This document shows positions 45,601-58,154 of a stretch of 64,000 nucleotides of DNA, piece after piece. The stretch covers positions 1 through 64,000 of the forward strand of contig JAHLJZ010000040.1 of the NCBI GenBank assembly GCA_025602915.1, given 5' to 3'. Made by a program: the position numbers and the translations under genes. How positions within the stretch are numbered: position 1 is the stretch's first letter; every line of letters starts with the position of its first letter. The DNA is from Paraphysoderma sedebokerense (Eukaryota; Blastocladiomycota; Physodermatomycetes; Physodermatales; Physodermataceae). The notes beneath the pieces are model-generated. The model was not told the DNA's origin and did no database searches. It saw only the letters and a list, made by a program, of their open reading frames with translations.

Positions 45601-48600
45601 CAATTCTGATCCGACGTTCCGAGTCTGCTTGGCAGAAGGGATGTACTGTACAATAAATGAGTTTACAGTTGAAACATCGCAATCCGGACTTTTGACCATA
45701 TTAAGGTGATATCTACGACGTTTATGACACGACAGATTAATGAAATTTAAACCGCCAAAGTAACGAATTTCAAGGAACGAAGCGAAAAGTGGAACCTACC
45801 CAATACCGAAGCGATTTTTCAGGAACATGGAAGATCCAACACATCTGACTTTACCGTGTGATAGAATCGCTTTCCGGCTTGCAAGAATGTCAGCTTCATC
45901 CATTGAATGCTGTTCAAAATATTGTGGTACAGAGTCATTATTCAAATCAAGATAATAAGCACGTCTAACATCAAATACATACTGTAGTCAGAAGTACAAC
46001 CCTATCTTCTTTGTATCTGATTAAAATGTCCCAAAGTTTTCGGCGAGAATAGGCGTCGACCCCAGAGGTTGGCTCCTATAAACGGAAAGTTAAGACTCGC
46101 ATTGATTATATGTTTTAAAATTACAAATTAATGCTACATACATCCAGTATCAAAATTTTCGGATTTCCGATCATCGCGATAGCACTAAAGAAAGATGCAG
46201 GTGAAGGTCAGTCTTAAATACTCTGGACATTCAACATAACAGCTACATACACGGACAACTTCCTCTTCTGACCACCACTTAACTTCTCAGCTGCCGTGTC
46301 CTTCTCTTTCTCCAGATCCAACTCATTCAATAATTCGTTGCATCTGATTTGCATCTCGGTCTCCTTTAGTCCTTTAAGGCGTCCATAAAAATTAACGTGT
46401 TCCGTGACAGTAAGATGATTCCATAGTACATCTTTTTGCAGAACTACTCCTAAATTTGATCTGATGGACTCGAGATTATTTGATACGCATTGATCGTATA
46501 TTTTGATGTTGCCGGATGTCGCTTCGGTAATCCCGGTTAGAATTGAAACAAGAGTTGATCTATCGGGAAAGTCAGTGGTAAATCCATATCGCAGCCAGAG
46601 TCGACCTAGAATTTGTAGTAATCTAATTTCATATGCACTTACTTTCCAGCACCGTTATGACCCAGCAAGCCGAATATGGAACCCTCGTAAATCTTCAAAT
46701 TTACTCCATCCAGTACAACCTTTGATCCAAAAGATTTCGCTAATCCTTTAATCTCTATGGCCAATCTACTCTCTGTTTCTGCCGACACAGATTCGACGTC
46801 AGGATTAATATGAGTTACATTTAGGGCAATATGATTGCTATGCACAGGATCGGCGTTCAGTCGGGCGTACCGGTTCTTGTTAAACCAAGGAAGTCTTGAG
46901 AATAAGAAGTGCCATGGTCGGGACGCGCCGTGGGGAGTCGGGACAACTGTAATTGGCGACGGTGAGTGACTCCATTAAAGAGAGAAATATCGTATATGAA
47001 TTAGGAAATGTCGAAATCGACAAGAAAACCATACCTGCATCAAAGTACCAAGCTAAGAATAGATACAATAGCACATCAAACGCAAGCATAATAAACATCG
47101 ATAATACTGTGTAGCTGGATCCGGCCTCACTGTAGCTCAGAGAAGTGAAGTTGACACCAATACCGCGCCCTTCTAAAGTCAAAATTTTTCCTATTCCCAA
47201 AGATAAAGCCTGATATAATCTGATTAATTGAATTCCTTATCAGACGAGACGTCAAGGAACCCACATACCACAGGAGAAAACAGTGATAAACCCCACATCA
47301 AGTAAGAAGAGACTGCGCCATTCATCCCCGATAGAGGTATATGAAGGACTGAGTAAAGACGGCAGTTAGTAGACGACAAATCTAATTCAATGAATGAAAG
47401 ACCGTACAGGAGAGAATTACTGCGGAAAATGTTCCAGCTACACCGGCCAGTTTGGGCTCATTAAAAAACGGCGTTAAAGCAAAAGAAAATCCGATAATTG
47501 AAAGTCCGAATAAACAGAACATAACGAATATTAAAACGATGTTGGAGTTCGCAAACAGTCTACCGACAATTGAAAGTACTAGCGATTGAATGGAGTCGGT
47601 CAGAACATAACACCATTGCAATACATGAGCAATACGAAATAAACCTGTCATGACTAAAGATATCACAAATATTAAAGCAGCATAAGTCCAAAACCAGCTG
47701 CCCCAATATGCTGATAATGATAATCCTTGCATTCTCATGCCTTCTTTGATCTTGCTTTCTTTTTCCGTTACAATGGTGACCAGCAGAAACTGGATCATTG
47801 GAGTAAATGCTATAATGATATAAATAGAGCTGATAGTTCTGAAGAATGAGCTTGTGCCAGTAGTTGAGAATGCCGCCTTTGGAACTTTTTGGACTTTCAG
47901 TTGAACAGAAACATTTTGTAATCCGAGCGATTCGGCCATGATGGCATTGTTAACTGCATTCTGTAAGTATGTATGTCCAGAAAAAATGTATCCCATCGCT
48001 GGGCAATTCAGATCTTGCTCTATCTCCACATTGCGACATTTCTGTTGATCATCGACTAGCGTATCGATAGGGGGAACCAGGGTGCCATCGCTCCGAATTG
48101 TGTATGCTACACCCTGTGGAAGTTGCGCGGACGCTGGCGTTATGTCAAAAATGATACTAGCTGCAAACAGGGAAGGATCTGAATTATATGCCAGAAGAAA
48201 TTCACTTTCGTCGGAATAGCGGATAACATTCGAAGGAAGTAGATCCAGGGCGGCCACTGTACGGTCAGCTATACGCCTTGTGATGGGTGAATCCCTATTT
48301 GTGACACATTGCAGTTCAGAATCTCGTTCTCAAAAAAACATTGATTATGGATGTTAATTAGGTACGTACGGTATGAAGGCAACCTTGCGGGAGTCCAGCA
48401 AAAACGGAACAGGTGCTACAACAGGTACTACTGGAAAGTTCGATACAGCTTCATATGATGATGTGTTTAAAGAAAATCGTATCAAAATGAGAATTACTAG
48501 CGAATTAACATGGAAGTGTTAGGGCTGTGACTGCAAATTCGGTTATGCCTGAAGGAAAATACTCACGAAAGAAGTAAATTGGATATCCTAGCTCCTGCCA

Positions 48601-48853
48601 TATCGACTTATCCCGAATTTTGACTTTCGCGTTTTTCCATAGCAAGACATAAATTTGCTTCCATATTGATGTCATGGCAGATACTCTTACGGATTAGACT
48701 GTATACTATTGAATTATACATCTGCGAAATGAATCGAACCATTATTTGAGTCAGAAAAACAAGGTTGCACCGGCGGTCAAATGTCACATTCTGATTGGAC
48801 ACGGTGGCTGAGATAATTAAAACGGAAGACAGCAACGCGCAGTGAAATGCCAT
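42609..48853 (-). CDS. ABCA-type full transporter, copy A
   Basis: Multi-exon gene, about 1,600 residues, arranged TMD1-NBD1-TMD2-NBD2. It starts with a signal-anchor ([15 protein letters not shown]). NBD1: [10 protein letters not shown] at 46643-46672, Q-loop VLQKDVLW, signature [10 protein letters not shown], then a Walker B and SMDEAD switch region. The regulatory end [11 protein letters not shown] (across 45498/45415) is an ABCA hallmark. TMD2 and NBD2 follow in the exon 43759-45415 and later ones: GPNGAGKST across an intron (43648-43758), [46 protein letters not shown], ending [17 protein letters not shown]2 Walker B reads LDEC where LDEP is usual. ABCA proteins move lipids across membranes. 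First exons 48691-48853 and 48567-48623 are well supported; internal ones only partly. Confidence 0.85.
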
Positions 48854-49332
48854 TTCACACCAGAAGATGCCTTTTTGTCTAATGCTATGAAGTAACCATT
48901 GTGCAGTAGGCTTTCACTTCCGTTGCATTCTTCTGGATCAGTGTGGCATTGTGTATGTAAGCATTAGAAGGAATTAGAGGCTATTAAATCCCGATGGCTC
49001 CTATATTCCACTTGGGGATTTAAGCATTCTATTTCATACTATCTCCGTTCTTATTAACGAAGCATTCTTGATCTCACACATGGGTAGCCTATAGCACTCC
49101 AATTCAAGGCAATCGGTCTGCCAAATGCCCTTTCGCTGTCTACGCAAATATGTTCCATAACGGCGTATTGTAATTTTCAGCACGCAACATGCCAGTCTCC
49201 AAAGACCCCAATCCGCGTCCCGCGAGGTAGTAACGACGAAGTATAATTTGTTTATGAAGAACGTTGTATAACATAATTAAGTCTAGCTATGCAGAATCAA
49301 CCTATCAACTAAGATATCACTTTCAAGGCTAA
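48854..49332. other. Spacer between ABCA copies A and B
   Basis: No gene. The part from about 48985 to 49332 is clearly homologous to 57880-58154 (3' flank of copy C), with the shared string caaatatgttccataac, so the tandem duplication took its downstream flank along. Confidence 0.6.
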
Positions 49333-52300
49333 CTATTTCACAAAAGGTGTCGCCACCTTTATGAACACATCCTCAAGGGTGCTTTGATTCAATCCCCATT
49401 CTGCTACACCTAATTGCGACAGTGAACGCTCCAGTTCTTCTAAAAGGTCACCTAGAGATACATCATTCGGTAATTTATATCTAACAGAAATGGTCCACTC
49501 CGCAGATTGCGTCGTATCATCGACAATGATTTCTCCTGTTCGAAGTCGGCTTTCTATCTGCTCGTATGATAAGTTATAATCTAATCGCGCCGACGAGGAA
49601 ATAGAATTATAGACAAAGTCGCTCAAACAGTTGATCTGATTCTCTTCAATACGTAAAATATCAGTCGGGTTCGCTGAACGAGAGGATAGTTTCATTTGAA
49701 GAAGCAGGGAATAGCCTAAATAAGGGACAAAGATAGAAACATTAGTATTATAGTCTGACACGCATACATATTACAAGTGTAACAAAATAAATTAATGACA
49801 TACCATCACCAAACTTATTTTTCAATCTAATTTGGGATCCAATGCAACGTAAGGAACCAGCTGCCGTTATTCCAATTCGGTTGGATAAGGTGTCAACCTC
49901 GTCCATTGAATGAGAAATCAGGCAAATGGAGTGCTCCTTTCTGTCCCGGATGTTGCCGATAATTTTCCACATATGGAGACGGTTAGCCGGATCAAGACCA
50001 GTGGTTGGCTCGTCAAGGAAAATGCACATTGGAGAACCAATCAAAGCTGTGGCGGAGAAACAACAGGGTAAATCGTTCGGTTCTGATGAGGTGAAACAAC
50101 GCAGTCTAATTTAAAGAAACTTACATATCGCCAAGGACAATCTTCTTCTCATACCGCCAGATAAGAATTGTGCGTTCCGAGTGAAGAACTCCCCTGTCAA
50201 ACCAACCATTTGAGCAGCTTGATGGGCCAGCTGATGCGCAATTTTTCCGGAGGCACCGCGCACACGAGCGAAAAAGAGCAGATTTTCTTGCACCGTGAGT
50301 TCCAAAAATACACGATCATGCTATCAGAGATCAAAATTCACACGTTAAAATTCATGCTTCTAATAAGGGTATGAATAATAGTGTAAGGGAGAGAAACTTA
50401 CCTGAGGACAAACGCCAATGAGAGTACACAATTTAGAGTCGGTCACGTCTAACCCGCCAACGGTCACGGCACCACTGGATGGCTTTAACGACCCTTGAAG
50501 AATAGAGATTGTGGTACTCTTTCCGGCACCATTTGGCCTACAGATGAAAATCAAGATGAATACTCCACGAATACCAAACTGAAATATTACGAATGCTGCG
50601 ACTTAAGGCGAACGTACCCTAACAATCCAAAGCATTCGCCCTTTTCCAAGCCCAAGTACAAATCATCCACCGCTTTGAAATCGCCAAACCATCTGTTCAA
50701 TCCTCTGACAGAAACGGCGAGCTCCTCCGGTTTAGTTCCAATGACCTTTTTTCTTTCTTCAATGACATCTTCATCAACGTAATCGCTTAGAGTAACCGCT
50801 CCTAATTCAATATCGCCGGATTGAGACTTCTGTGGTTTTCCTTCATTCGAACCGGTTCGACTGGATTTAGTGTTTCGCAACCAAGATTTCACTTTCTCCT
50901 GAAGGCTATCGAATCGTTCTGAAAGTAAGTTTAATGCTACAGCGAGTACAATGCATACGCAACCAACGACGGCGAGTAAGATTAATGGCAACACCAAATT
51001 GTCCAATTCCGAATTCTGCAAAACAGTACGAATAGAGTACGCGAGGGCGATGGGCGGGAACAGAAGAGAACCAAAATCATCCGACGCTGCACCACCAAAG
51101 ACATCTAAATTGGCCATTATAGTCGATAGTATGGAGATGATCACTGGTAAGCAGAACGACAGCAGGCGAGCTAAGAACAGCGAACGAACAAGAGCGCTGA
51201 AGAGGAATGCCAAGCCAACAATGGAATGAATACCGAGGAGGATGGTTACGAAGAAGAGCAAAATGTTGGTATTAGAGAAAAACAGTTTGGTAACGATGAC
51301 ACAAGTTATGAGGATCGGGAGAGTCATCAGCATGTTAAATAAATAGTTTCCAAGCCAATAGCTCATCACGGTCAACCCATTTACGCGGTAATAACCGTAC
51401 TACGAAAGAGGGAGAATTAATATGGCTTTTGATTTTAAGTGGCGTGTACAACAAAAGGATTGACCAACATACCAAAGAATCTTGGCGTTCCATGAATGGA
51501 ATCATCACAAATACTGGAAAGTAGAATAGAAGAGAAAATAACAAGAACAGAATTGCCATTAATTCGGCCATGTTTGGATATTGCAAATTTGAAACCGAGA
51601 CGACAGAGGAATATATTCTTTCATTAGGTCCAAGAAATTGGCGAGCATCTGTCATCAAATATTGTTTAGCTGAAGTATACAATGTTGCATATGCATGACA
51701 CTACTCACATGAATTTGTCAATGAAGAGACCAATTTTGTTATGATCGAATCCATGTAGAATGTCGACCGTTTAGCAAACTCGGCACTGGAATCTTCGAAG
51801 GCATTCAAAGGGTGCGAGGATTGATTAGAGGGCGGCAAACTGTTGATCGGCGTACTGTTAAATCTGGTAGTCGGGTTCACCTCCATCACCACACACGATT
51901 CTTTGGCCGGTTGAGGCGCTGGAAAGAAGTATCTAATATTAGGGTATCGATAGGTGTTGCCGTAATAGTGTAGATTGGCTTCAAATTTTAACTGGGAATC
52001 GGCTGAAGCAGAATTGATAGTAACACCATAATCAGGGAAATCCAAATTTAACTGAGCCTCTGCTTCAGATACGTTCGCAACTCGTACGGCCTTCGCTGAG
52101 CTATAGGTAAATATCGAGTTTTTGGGACATGCATTAGAGGCGTCCGCAGCGTTAGCTGCATTCTTCCTCTGATTGTTGATTACGCTTTGAACAATAGTTG
52201 AATCAGACTTGAAATCACTTTTGAAGCGAATCCGACGCACAATTGTGCTTGAATTGACATCGACTGAACGTAAGGAGGCAAAAGAAACGGGAAGTTCAGA

Positions 52301-55300
52301 ATCCTTCATTGCACTGCTAAATGCGGTGACATTTTGTATGAAAGAAGCTGCGGTTTGATTTCTTGCGATGTCCGAGAATTTTGATGTGGAATCTTGAACC
52401 CAGGCATTTGCTCCAGACTGTTGATACCAACTCACTTGTCTGGGCACAACATAATCTGGTACGATACACATCCAAGGAGTCGCAGGATTACAGGTCTTTG
52501 CAATTGCACTGGCGAAACGGATGTTGGAATCAAACTGACAAGTTATACCATCCGCTTTCTCTGAAACGGGAAAGCCGGATCCAGTCAAACGAATTTTTGG
52601 GGCTTCGGGCATATCCTACAAGGCGATGTAACCATTAACCGATCCGCTGAAGAAATTCAATTACAAATGGATCACATACCATGTGACCGTTATCACACAT
52701 TCCGGATCCTTTGTCAGCATTCCAGGTAGAAGTCGCAGACCAACCATGCAAGCCACGAATATCAGGAAAAGGACAAAATTGGTTTTCCTTTGTTTTTTTT
52801 GAAACTACAAGATTGAAAGAATGAGAAATAATCAGGCGGAAGGGTTTTGAGATACATTGAAAACTTACGGCCCAATTCTTCGCGACAACACCAAAAACTT
52901 GGGTTGAAAGTCTGGGATCAGCTCTAAAAGAATTGGCAACTTGCTCCTCGTCCGAATCAGCACCATCACCGGAAACTGCAACTGCTGCCGAATGCTCGGC
53001 TGTGAGTTCGGCATTTAATGTTGCACCTTTAGTTTCCTTTTCGACAATATCGCCACAAAGTTTTAAGAAAACTTGTTCCAGAGAGCAATTTTGCACACCC
53101 CACTCTCTAATAATAGAAGGGTCCATTTCGGGAGTCATTTCATGGATGTGAGGGTGAGGGATGGCGCCTTTAGACTGCACAAATTTAAAGAACGGCCCCA
53201 AAAGAGGCATCGACGACTTTGGCACCGCAATCGTGAGAGAAGTGGTCGTAACGGCTACATGCTCAGCCTCCGGCAAAAGGGTTTTCACGAGGTTTGCCAT
53301 TCTGGGACATTGTCCGGCAGCAGTTAATAGCGTAATTTGATAACCAGTTCCGAATCGGTTTTTGAGTTCCAGGGATGTACCAACAGCTTTGACTTCACCA
53401 TGATCGATTATACAGACCTCGTCGCCTAAAGCGTCGGCCTCTTCCATGTTGTGGGTCGCTGCGAAATGGAAACGTTAGAGACAGAAGCACGGCAAAATAA
53501 TAGGTAATGAAAGGCGTACTCAAAAGTAGTACAGCATTCTGTTTCAAATCTTTGATGAAATCCCAGACTTTGCGACGGTTGATCGGATCCAAGGCCTACA
53601 GAGGAAAGGTATGAGATGTCATGTCACATTAAAAACATGCAAAGACAAACATATACCGTCGTGGGCTCGTCCATGACAATCAATTTCGGCTAGAGAGAAT
53701 TCAACGTTAATAATTCCGCCCAACACCAATACCTTAACCAAGGTACACGAAAACTTTACTTACACTACCAACGGAACACGCAACAATACTAAGGCGACGT
53801 TTCATACCGCCTACAATGCAATGCTGTTAGGTGAAGCCGAGAAAGATGCGCCACTCTTTTTACGTACCACTGAAAGTGCCAACGAGTTGGTTTCCGTGAG
53901 ACCGAAGTCCAACTTTATCAAGCTTTTCTTTGATGTATTTATCCAGAACCGAGAACGCTATGCCCTTGAACCGAGAATAGAGGCGAAGATGTTCGTACGG
54001 GGTAAGCTCTTGCCAAAGTAGATCATGTTGAGGACACGATCCGAGTGTTGATTGAATTGCAGACATGTCTTCAGTGATTCTGTGTCCAAATACGAAGCCG
54101 TCACCGGATGTGGGTTGAAGTAACCCGGATAGAACGTTGATGAGCGAGGATTTGCCTTTTGGAGAAATTGGGGTTGATAAATGAGTTCAAGATGCGATCA
54201 ACAATGGTTGACGTACCTGAACCGTTGTGACCCAGCAAAGCAAGACAACGTCCCTTTCTCAAAGTCAAATCAATCCCCCGAACAGCTTCAAACTTTCCAT
54301 AGTGTTTACGAAGTTTGGAGATAATCACGCTTTCACGATTCCGGCTCTCATCCATCATCCCTTTAAGTTCATGGGACAAGCCTTTGCGACGTACACCCAA
54401 AATATTCTTGACAAAAAAGTAGAAAGGCTTGGCACCTCCGCTACGGCCAACAAATACTTGATTAAGGTACCAGCACAAAATGAGCCATCCGACGGTGGTT
54501 CCGAGAAGCCAGTAAATGCTATTGATGGCAGGGGGAGGAGAATATTGAACGCGCGGGTCAGGTGGCGGGGTGATGAAAGGGCCATCGATAACTGTTAAAT
54601 TGTTGAAAGCATATTTGAAGGAAGGATTTATCGACGTGGCGGCAGTTATTTCTCCCATTAATCGACCATAATGGAAGACGGGAAGAAACGAAAATATCGT
54701 AGATTTAACGCCATCTGCATATACGGAATACCACCACCTTGGAATAAGCAGGTTAGAGTTATATATTCAATAAATAGAGAAATAATCATACATACCCAGC
54801 ATGAATCTTCCTACTTCCTTCTGAATCCTGAAGAGATATGAGAGACCTAAAATATGATTGCGTTTGTTAGCAAATTCTGCTGGAGAATTACTGCTAAATA
54901 TGTAGAAAACTGGCATACATAATGAAGGGAAACAGAACGGAAAATGCCATAACAAGTGAGGATAACACCATACTAGTATAGGGAGTGTTAATGGCTGCGA
55001 CTGCTAGACAGCTGAACGTGGTCACCGACACTCCAAATAAGAACTGGATCACGAATAAAAGACTGGGCGACAGGTTGTTGACAGTGGAGAAAGAAGACGA
55101 AACTGCTTGGCTGAAGACGAGGGAAAACGCTGCCGCACATAGAGAGAGAACAACAATGATGGCGAATATTGACGTCCAATAGGCAGACTCGATGAGCGAA
55201 AGCTTGCGCAATGGTGCGAGAAGCCCGTCGTGTTTATCATGGCTTAAAACTATAGAAAGATTAGTAACTGAAGATAGGGTTTTGCAGAAATTTTCAACAC

Positions 55301-56290
55301 ATACATCTTATGAGGAGGAAAATCATGGGTAAGTATCCGGCTATCATAATAGCTGACGTAGCGACACTAGCGTATCGTTTCCTTCCGGGTTGTTGCTGCT
55401 GTTCAATGGAGGATGCCGACTCAACTTTAGATATATCATCTGACGAATTCGAAACCGCTGGAAAAGTAGCAACATTCAACTTAAAAGCCGTTTGCGGAAT
55501 CTTTTGGGCATCCCTTGATAGAATGGCTTTGCGAACTGCGATGATTGCAGAGTCAATCCGTAGTTGCAGTCCAAGAGTTGATAACTTTCTTATTCTCGGC
55601 ATGGCTTCACGGTAGAAACCCTGCAAATTCTGAGGATCGATGATGGTATAACTTGTAACAGGGCCTGCAGAAAATGCACCAGCGGCTTCGCTTAATGACA
55701 CGGGAGCATTTCGATCCTTGAATGTTGTGAAAAGCACGCTAGGTAAAGTGTAAGCATATATCGAAACTGTGTGAGATTGCAGAAGTGCACCGTACCTTGC
55801 ATGAAACCGATGTTTTTGCAATTTCCTGTTATGGGCGTAATACTGCTTCATCAAGTTTTCCATGGTGTCAAAGGGCACGATATCCTCGTCGAATATGAGA
55901 TCATTATCTCTTGCGACTGTTTTCATCACTTCTAAATGGTATGGATCATTCGGAGCGAAATATATGACCGGTCTGCAATACGGGTTGCTCTCTTTGGTGC
56001 AATCCGGCAGATTTAGGGGGGCCAAGGTATCTGAAGTGTCAACTTTTCCAATTTGTTCTGAAGCTAGGCCATCAAGAGCGGAAAAAGTAATCGAGCTCAA
56101 AACTATGAAGAGACCTGAAGTAATAAATCTTTCATAAGCTTTTGTTACGAACGAAAGCAGCAGCTGAGATGCAGTCGAAAATGACATTACCGGGGCCAAG
56201 TATGCTGGCAAGGAGTAAAAACGGCGACCGGACAAGTTGCTTGTAGTTTTTATGGAGGAGCGCCTCCAATTGAAAGGCAAAAACTCTCAT
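49333..56290 (-). CDS. ABCA-type full transporter, copy B
   Basis: Exons read with confidence: 56191-56290, 55305-56114, 54919-55249, 54796-54846, 54217-54737, 53868-54155, 53764-53810, 53657-53689, 53520-53595, then one from 53458; about ten more follow to the TAG at 49333-49335. The start [20 protein letters not shown] is a classic ABCA N-terminus. NBD1: [49 protein letters not shown]2 has a large extracellular loop (about 300 residues, 51705-52618). NBD2: [43 protein letters not shown], and the ending [16 protein letters not shown]. All ATPase motifs are intact. Probably a lipid transporter of an internal or plasma membrane. Most of it (49417-54189) matches copy C. Confidence 0.87.
49417..54189. 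repeat. Homogenised tract, copy in ABCA gene B
   Basis: 4,773 bases that match 58238-63010 at a constant offset of 8,821 with no difference found in the lines compared, including introns. It begins at a 1-base indel near the stop codon and ends sharply inside the intron that splits the NBD1 P-loop. Beyond both ends the two genes remain homologous but clearly diverged. Confidence 0.9.
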
Positions 56291-56654
56291 GATGTCTACA
56301 ACTCTAGAGGTTCTACAATGTATATATGCTGTTGTGGGACATGATCATGGTTTGACCGTTTTTAGCCAAAAGAATATTCTTGGTAGCTAAATTTGGATTT
56401 GGAAATTCCGCACGACATGTGGTAAGCTGCATAATATGACAATTTTGATTTAAGCTGGGTATATTGAGGTATATTGTCCATAGTTAAGTGATGGCGACTC
56501 CTGTGTGGTGTTAGAATAGAAATTATTGTCGCTGCAGGCGAAGAAGCGCGCCTTGAAACTTTTCTTAATTCGCCTCACATGACGAAACCGCAACTAGAAA
56601 AGTCAAGGCTACTTTTAGCGCTAAATCTATTTTGATCCCAACGCAGGTGCAGAA
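56291..56654. promoter_or_regulatory. Divergent promoter between ABCA copy B and an unknown gene
   Basis: 364 bases between starts at 56290 (-) and 56655 (+). No clear TATA box; a short repeat gggtatattgaggtatattg lies near 56457-56476. Confidence 0.4.
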
Positions 56655-57755
56655 ATGTTGGAACCGAATAGAATTAAAGATACTCGAAGAACCGAAACTT
56701 CTTCGGATTTAACCTTTTTAGTAAATCTTGTATGTGTGTTGACGAAACTCCATTCGAATCTGGTGAAACTCTAACGCTTCCTGCTTCTTCAACAGGCTTC
56801 GCAATATTGCGAGCTCGGAGAATCGGAGACGTTTGCACGCCAAATCCTCAAAAATGCACCGACACAATGCAATCGAAACCATTCTCAAACTGGATCCTCT
56901 CTATACTCGCTCCTTCAGCAGACAACAACTCTTTTGCAACAAATTTACACTCAGATTTTGCAGCAACCTCCCGATAGTAGTTTGCAATCCTTGTCGACAG
57001 CTCTAACCTTGGCGCAGATGCAGACGACTTCACCTCACGCTCCAAACAGTACAGTCCCAGAGTTGTCGGACCCAGTACCGTACTGCAATCAGTCCGTCCC
57101 TGCACCCCCTGTACTTGGACCTTCCGCCACAGAACTCCTTATCACTCAACCCAGTACTTCTACCACTCATACTACACTGGATTCAAATGCAACTCATACA
57201 GAAGCAAACCACGGTCTGAATGATATCTTAAAGAGCGCGCGGGGAATGGGATTTACAGTAGTGGATATTGCGAAGTTGCCCAGGCTACCAAAAGTCCGAA
57301 ACGCAAGAGATGCGGTGGCGCAATTCGAAAATGAATCGATCCAGACAGTGATAGATACAGTCAGGGCATTGGACAAGGAAACAAAGCGCAACATTGTGGA
57401 TGCCCGAAACAAAAAGGGAATTAAAACGCTATGGGATGTTTACAAGAGGACAATTTCTAAACGGAAAATAGTTTACGAAGAATTCGTTCGCCTTGAGAAA
57501 AATTGGGATCTCTTTGACGACAAATACCCGCCTTCATCTCATAAAACCTTCACTCAGTACCACTCATCTATCTCTACTTCCAACAAAATTCGTCGGCTGG
57601 AACTATTGATGGGCGAAAAATCAAAGCCACAGTATCGTGATAAGAATGGCAATTACTGCGATAAATTGTTCTATAAAAACTGGTCTGAAAATGGAAAGAA
57701 GTTAGGAGAAACTGCGATAGTAAATAGGCTGGACATAATTACAGACTGCATATAA
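56655..57755 (+). CDS. Unrecognised protein encoded between ABCA copies B and C
   Basis: Exons 56655-56729 and 56796-57755 (intron with a ctctaac branch point and CAG acceptor) give 344 residues. I do not recognise it. Residues about 45-110 are Gln/Thr/Ser-rich (LLQQIYTQILQQPPD, QSLSTALTLAQMQT). The C-terminal 170 residues are predicted helical and basic: LNDILKSARGMGFTVVDIAK, then IVDARNKKGIKTLWDVYKRT and FVRLEKNWDLFDDKY, ending NRLDIITDCI. No signal peptide, membrane helix or zinc motif. The Trp-rich helices recall Myb/SANT-like DNA-binding units, but this is too weak to call. It lies on the opposite strand inside the transporter array and has no counterpart in the A-B spacer. Confidence 0.55.
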
Positions 57756-58154
57756 ACATATTTAATTGTTTAATTCATTTAGTGACTTCGTTAATGCATC
57801 CAAATGTGCTTGATTGTTAACAAAAAGTTTGTTTAATATTAATTAATCCTGACCGAACTTGAATGTTTTAAAGAGATTAGAAACTAGTCGATCCCGATGA
57901 CTCCTATCTTCCATTTGGGGATTCATAAATTCTATTTCGGTCTACCAATCATTCTTTAGTTGTCTGCGCAAATATGTTCCATAACCGCATATTGTAATTT
58001 TCAGCACTCAACATGCCAGTCTCCAAAAACGCCAATGGATCGCGAGGTAGTAACGACGAAGTATAATTTATTTATGACGAACGTTGTATAACATAATTTT
58101 AAGTCTAGCTATGCAAAATCAACCTATCAACTAAAATATCACCTCGAAGGCAAA
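57756..58154. other. 3' flanks of the unknown gene and of ABCA copy C
   Basis: No gene. The part from about 57880 is homologous to the A-B spacer at 48985-49332. Confidence 0.55.
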
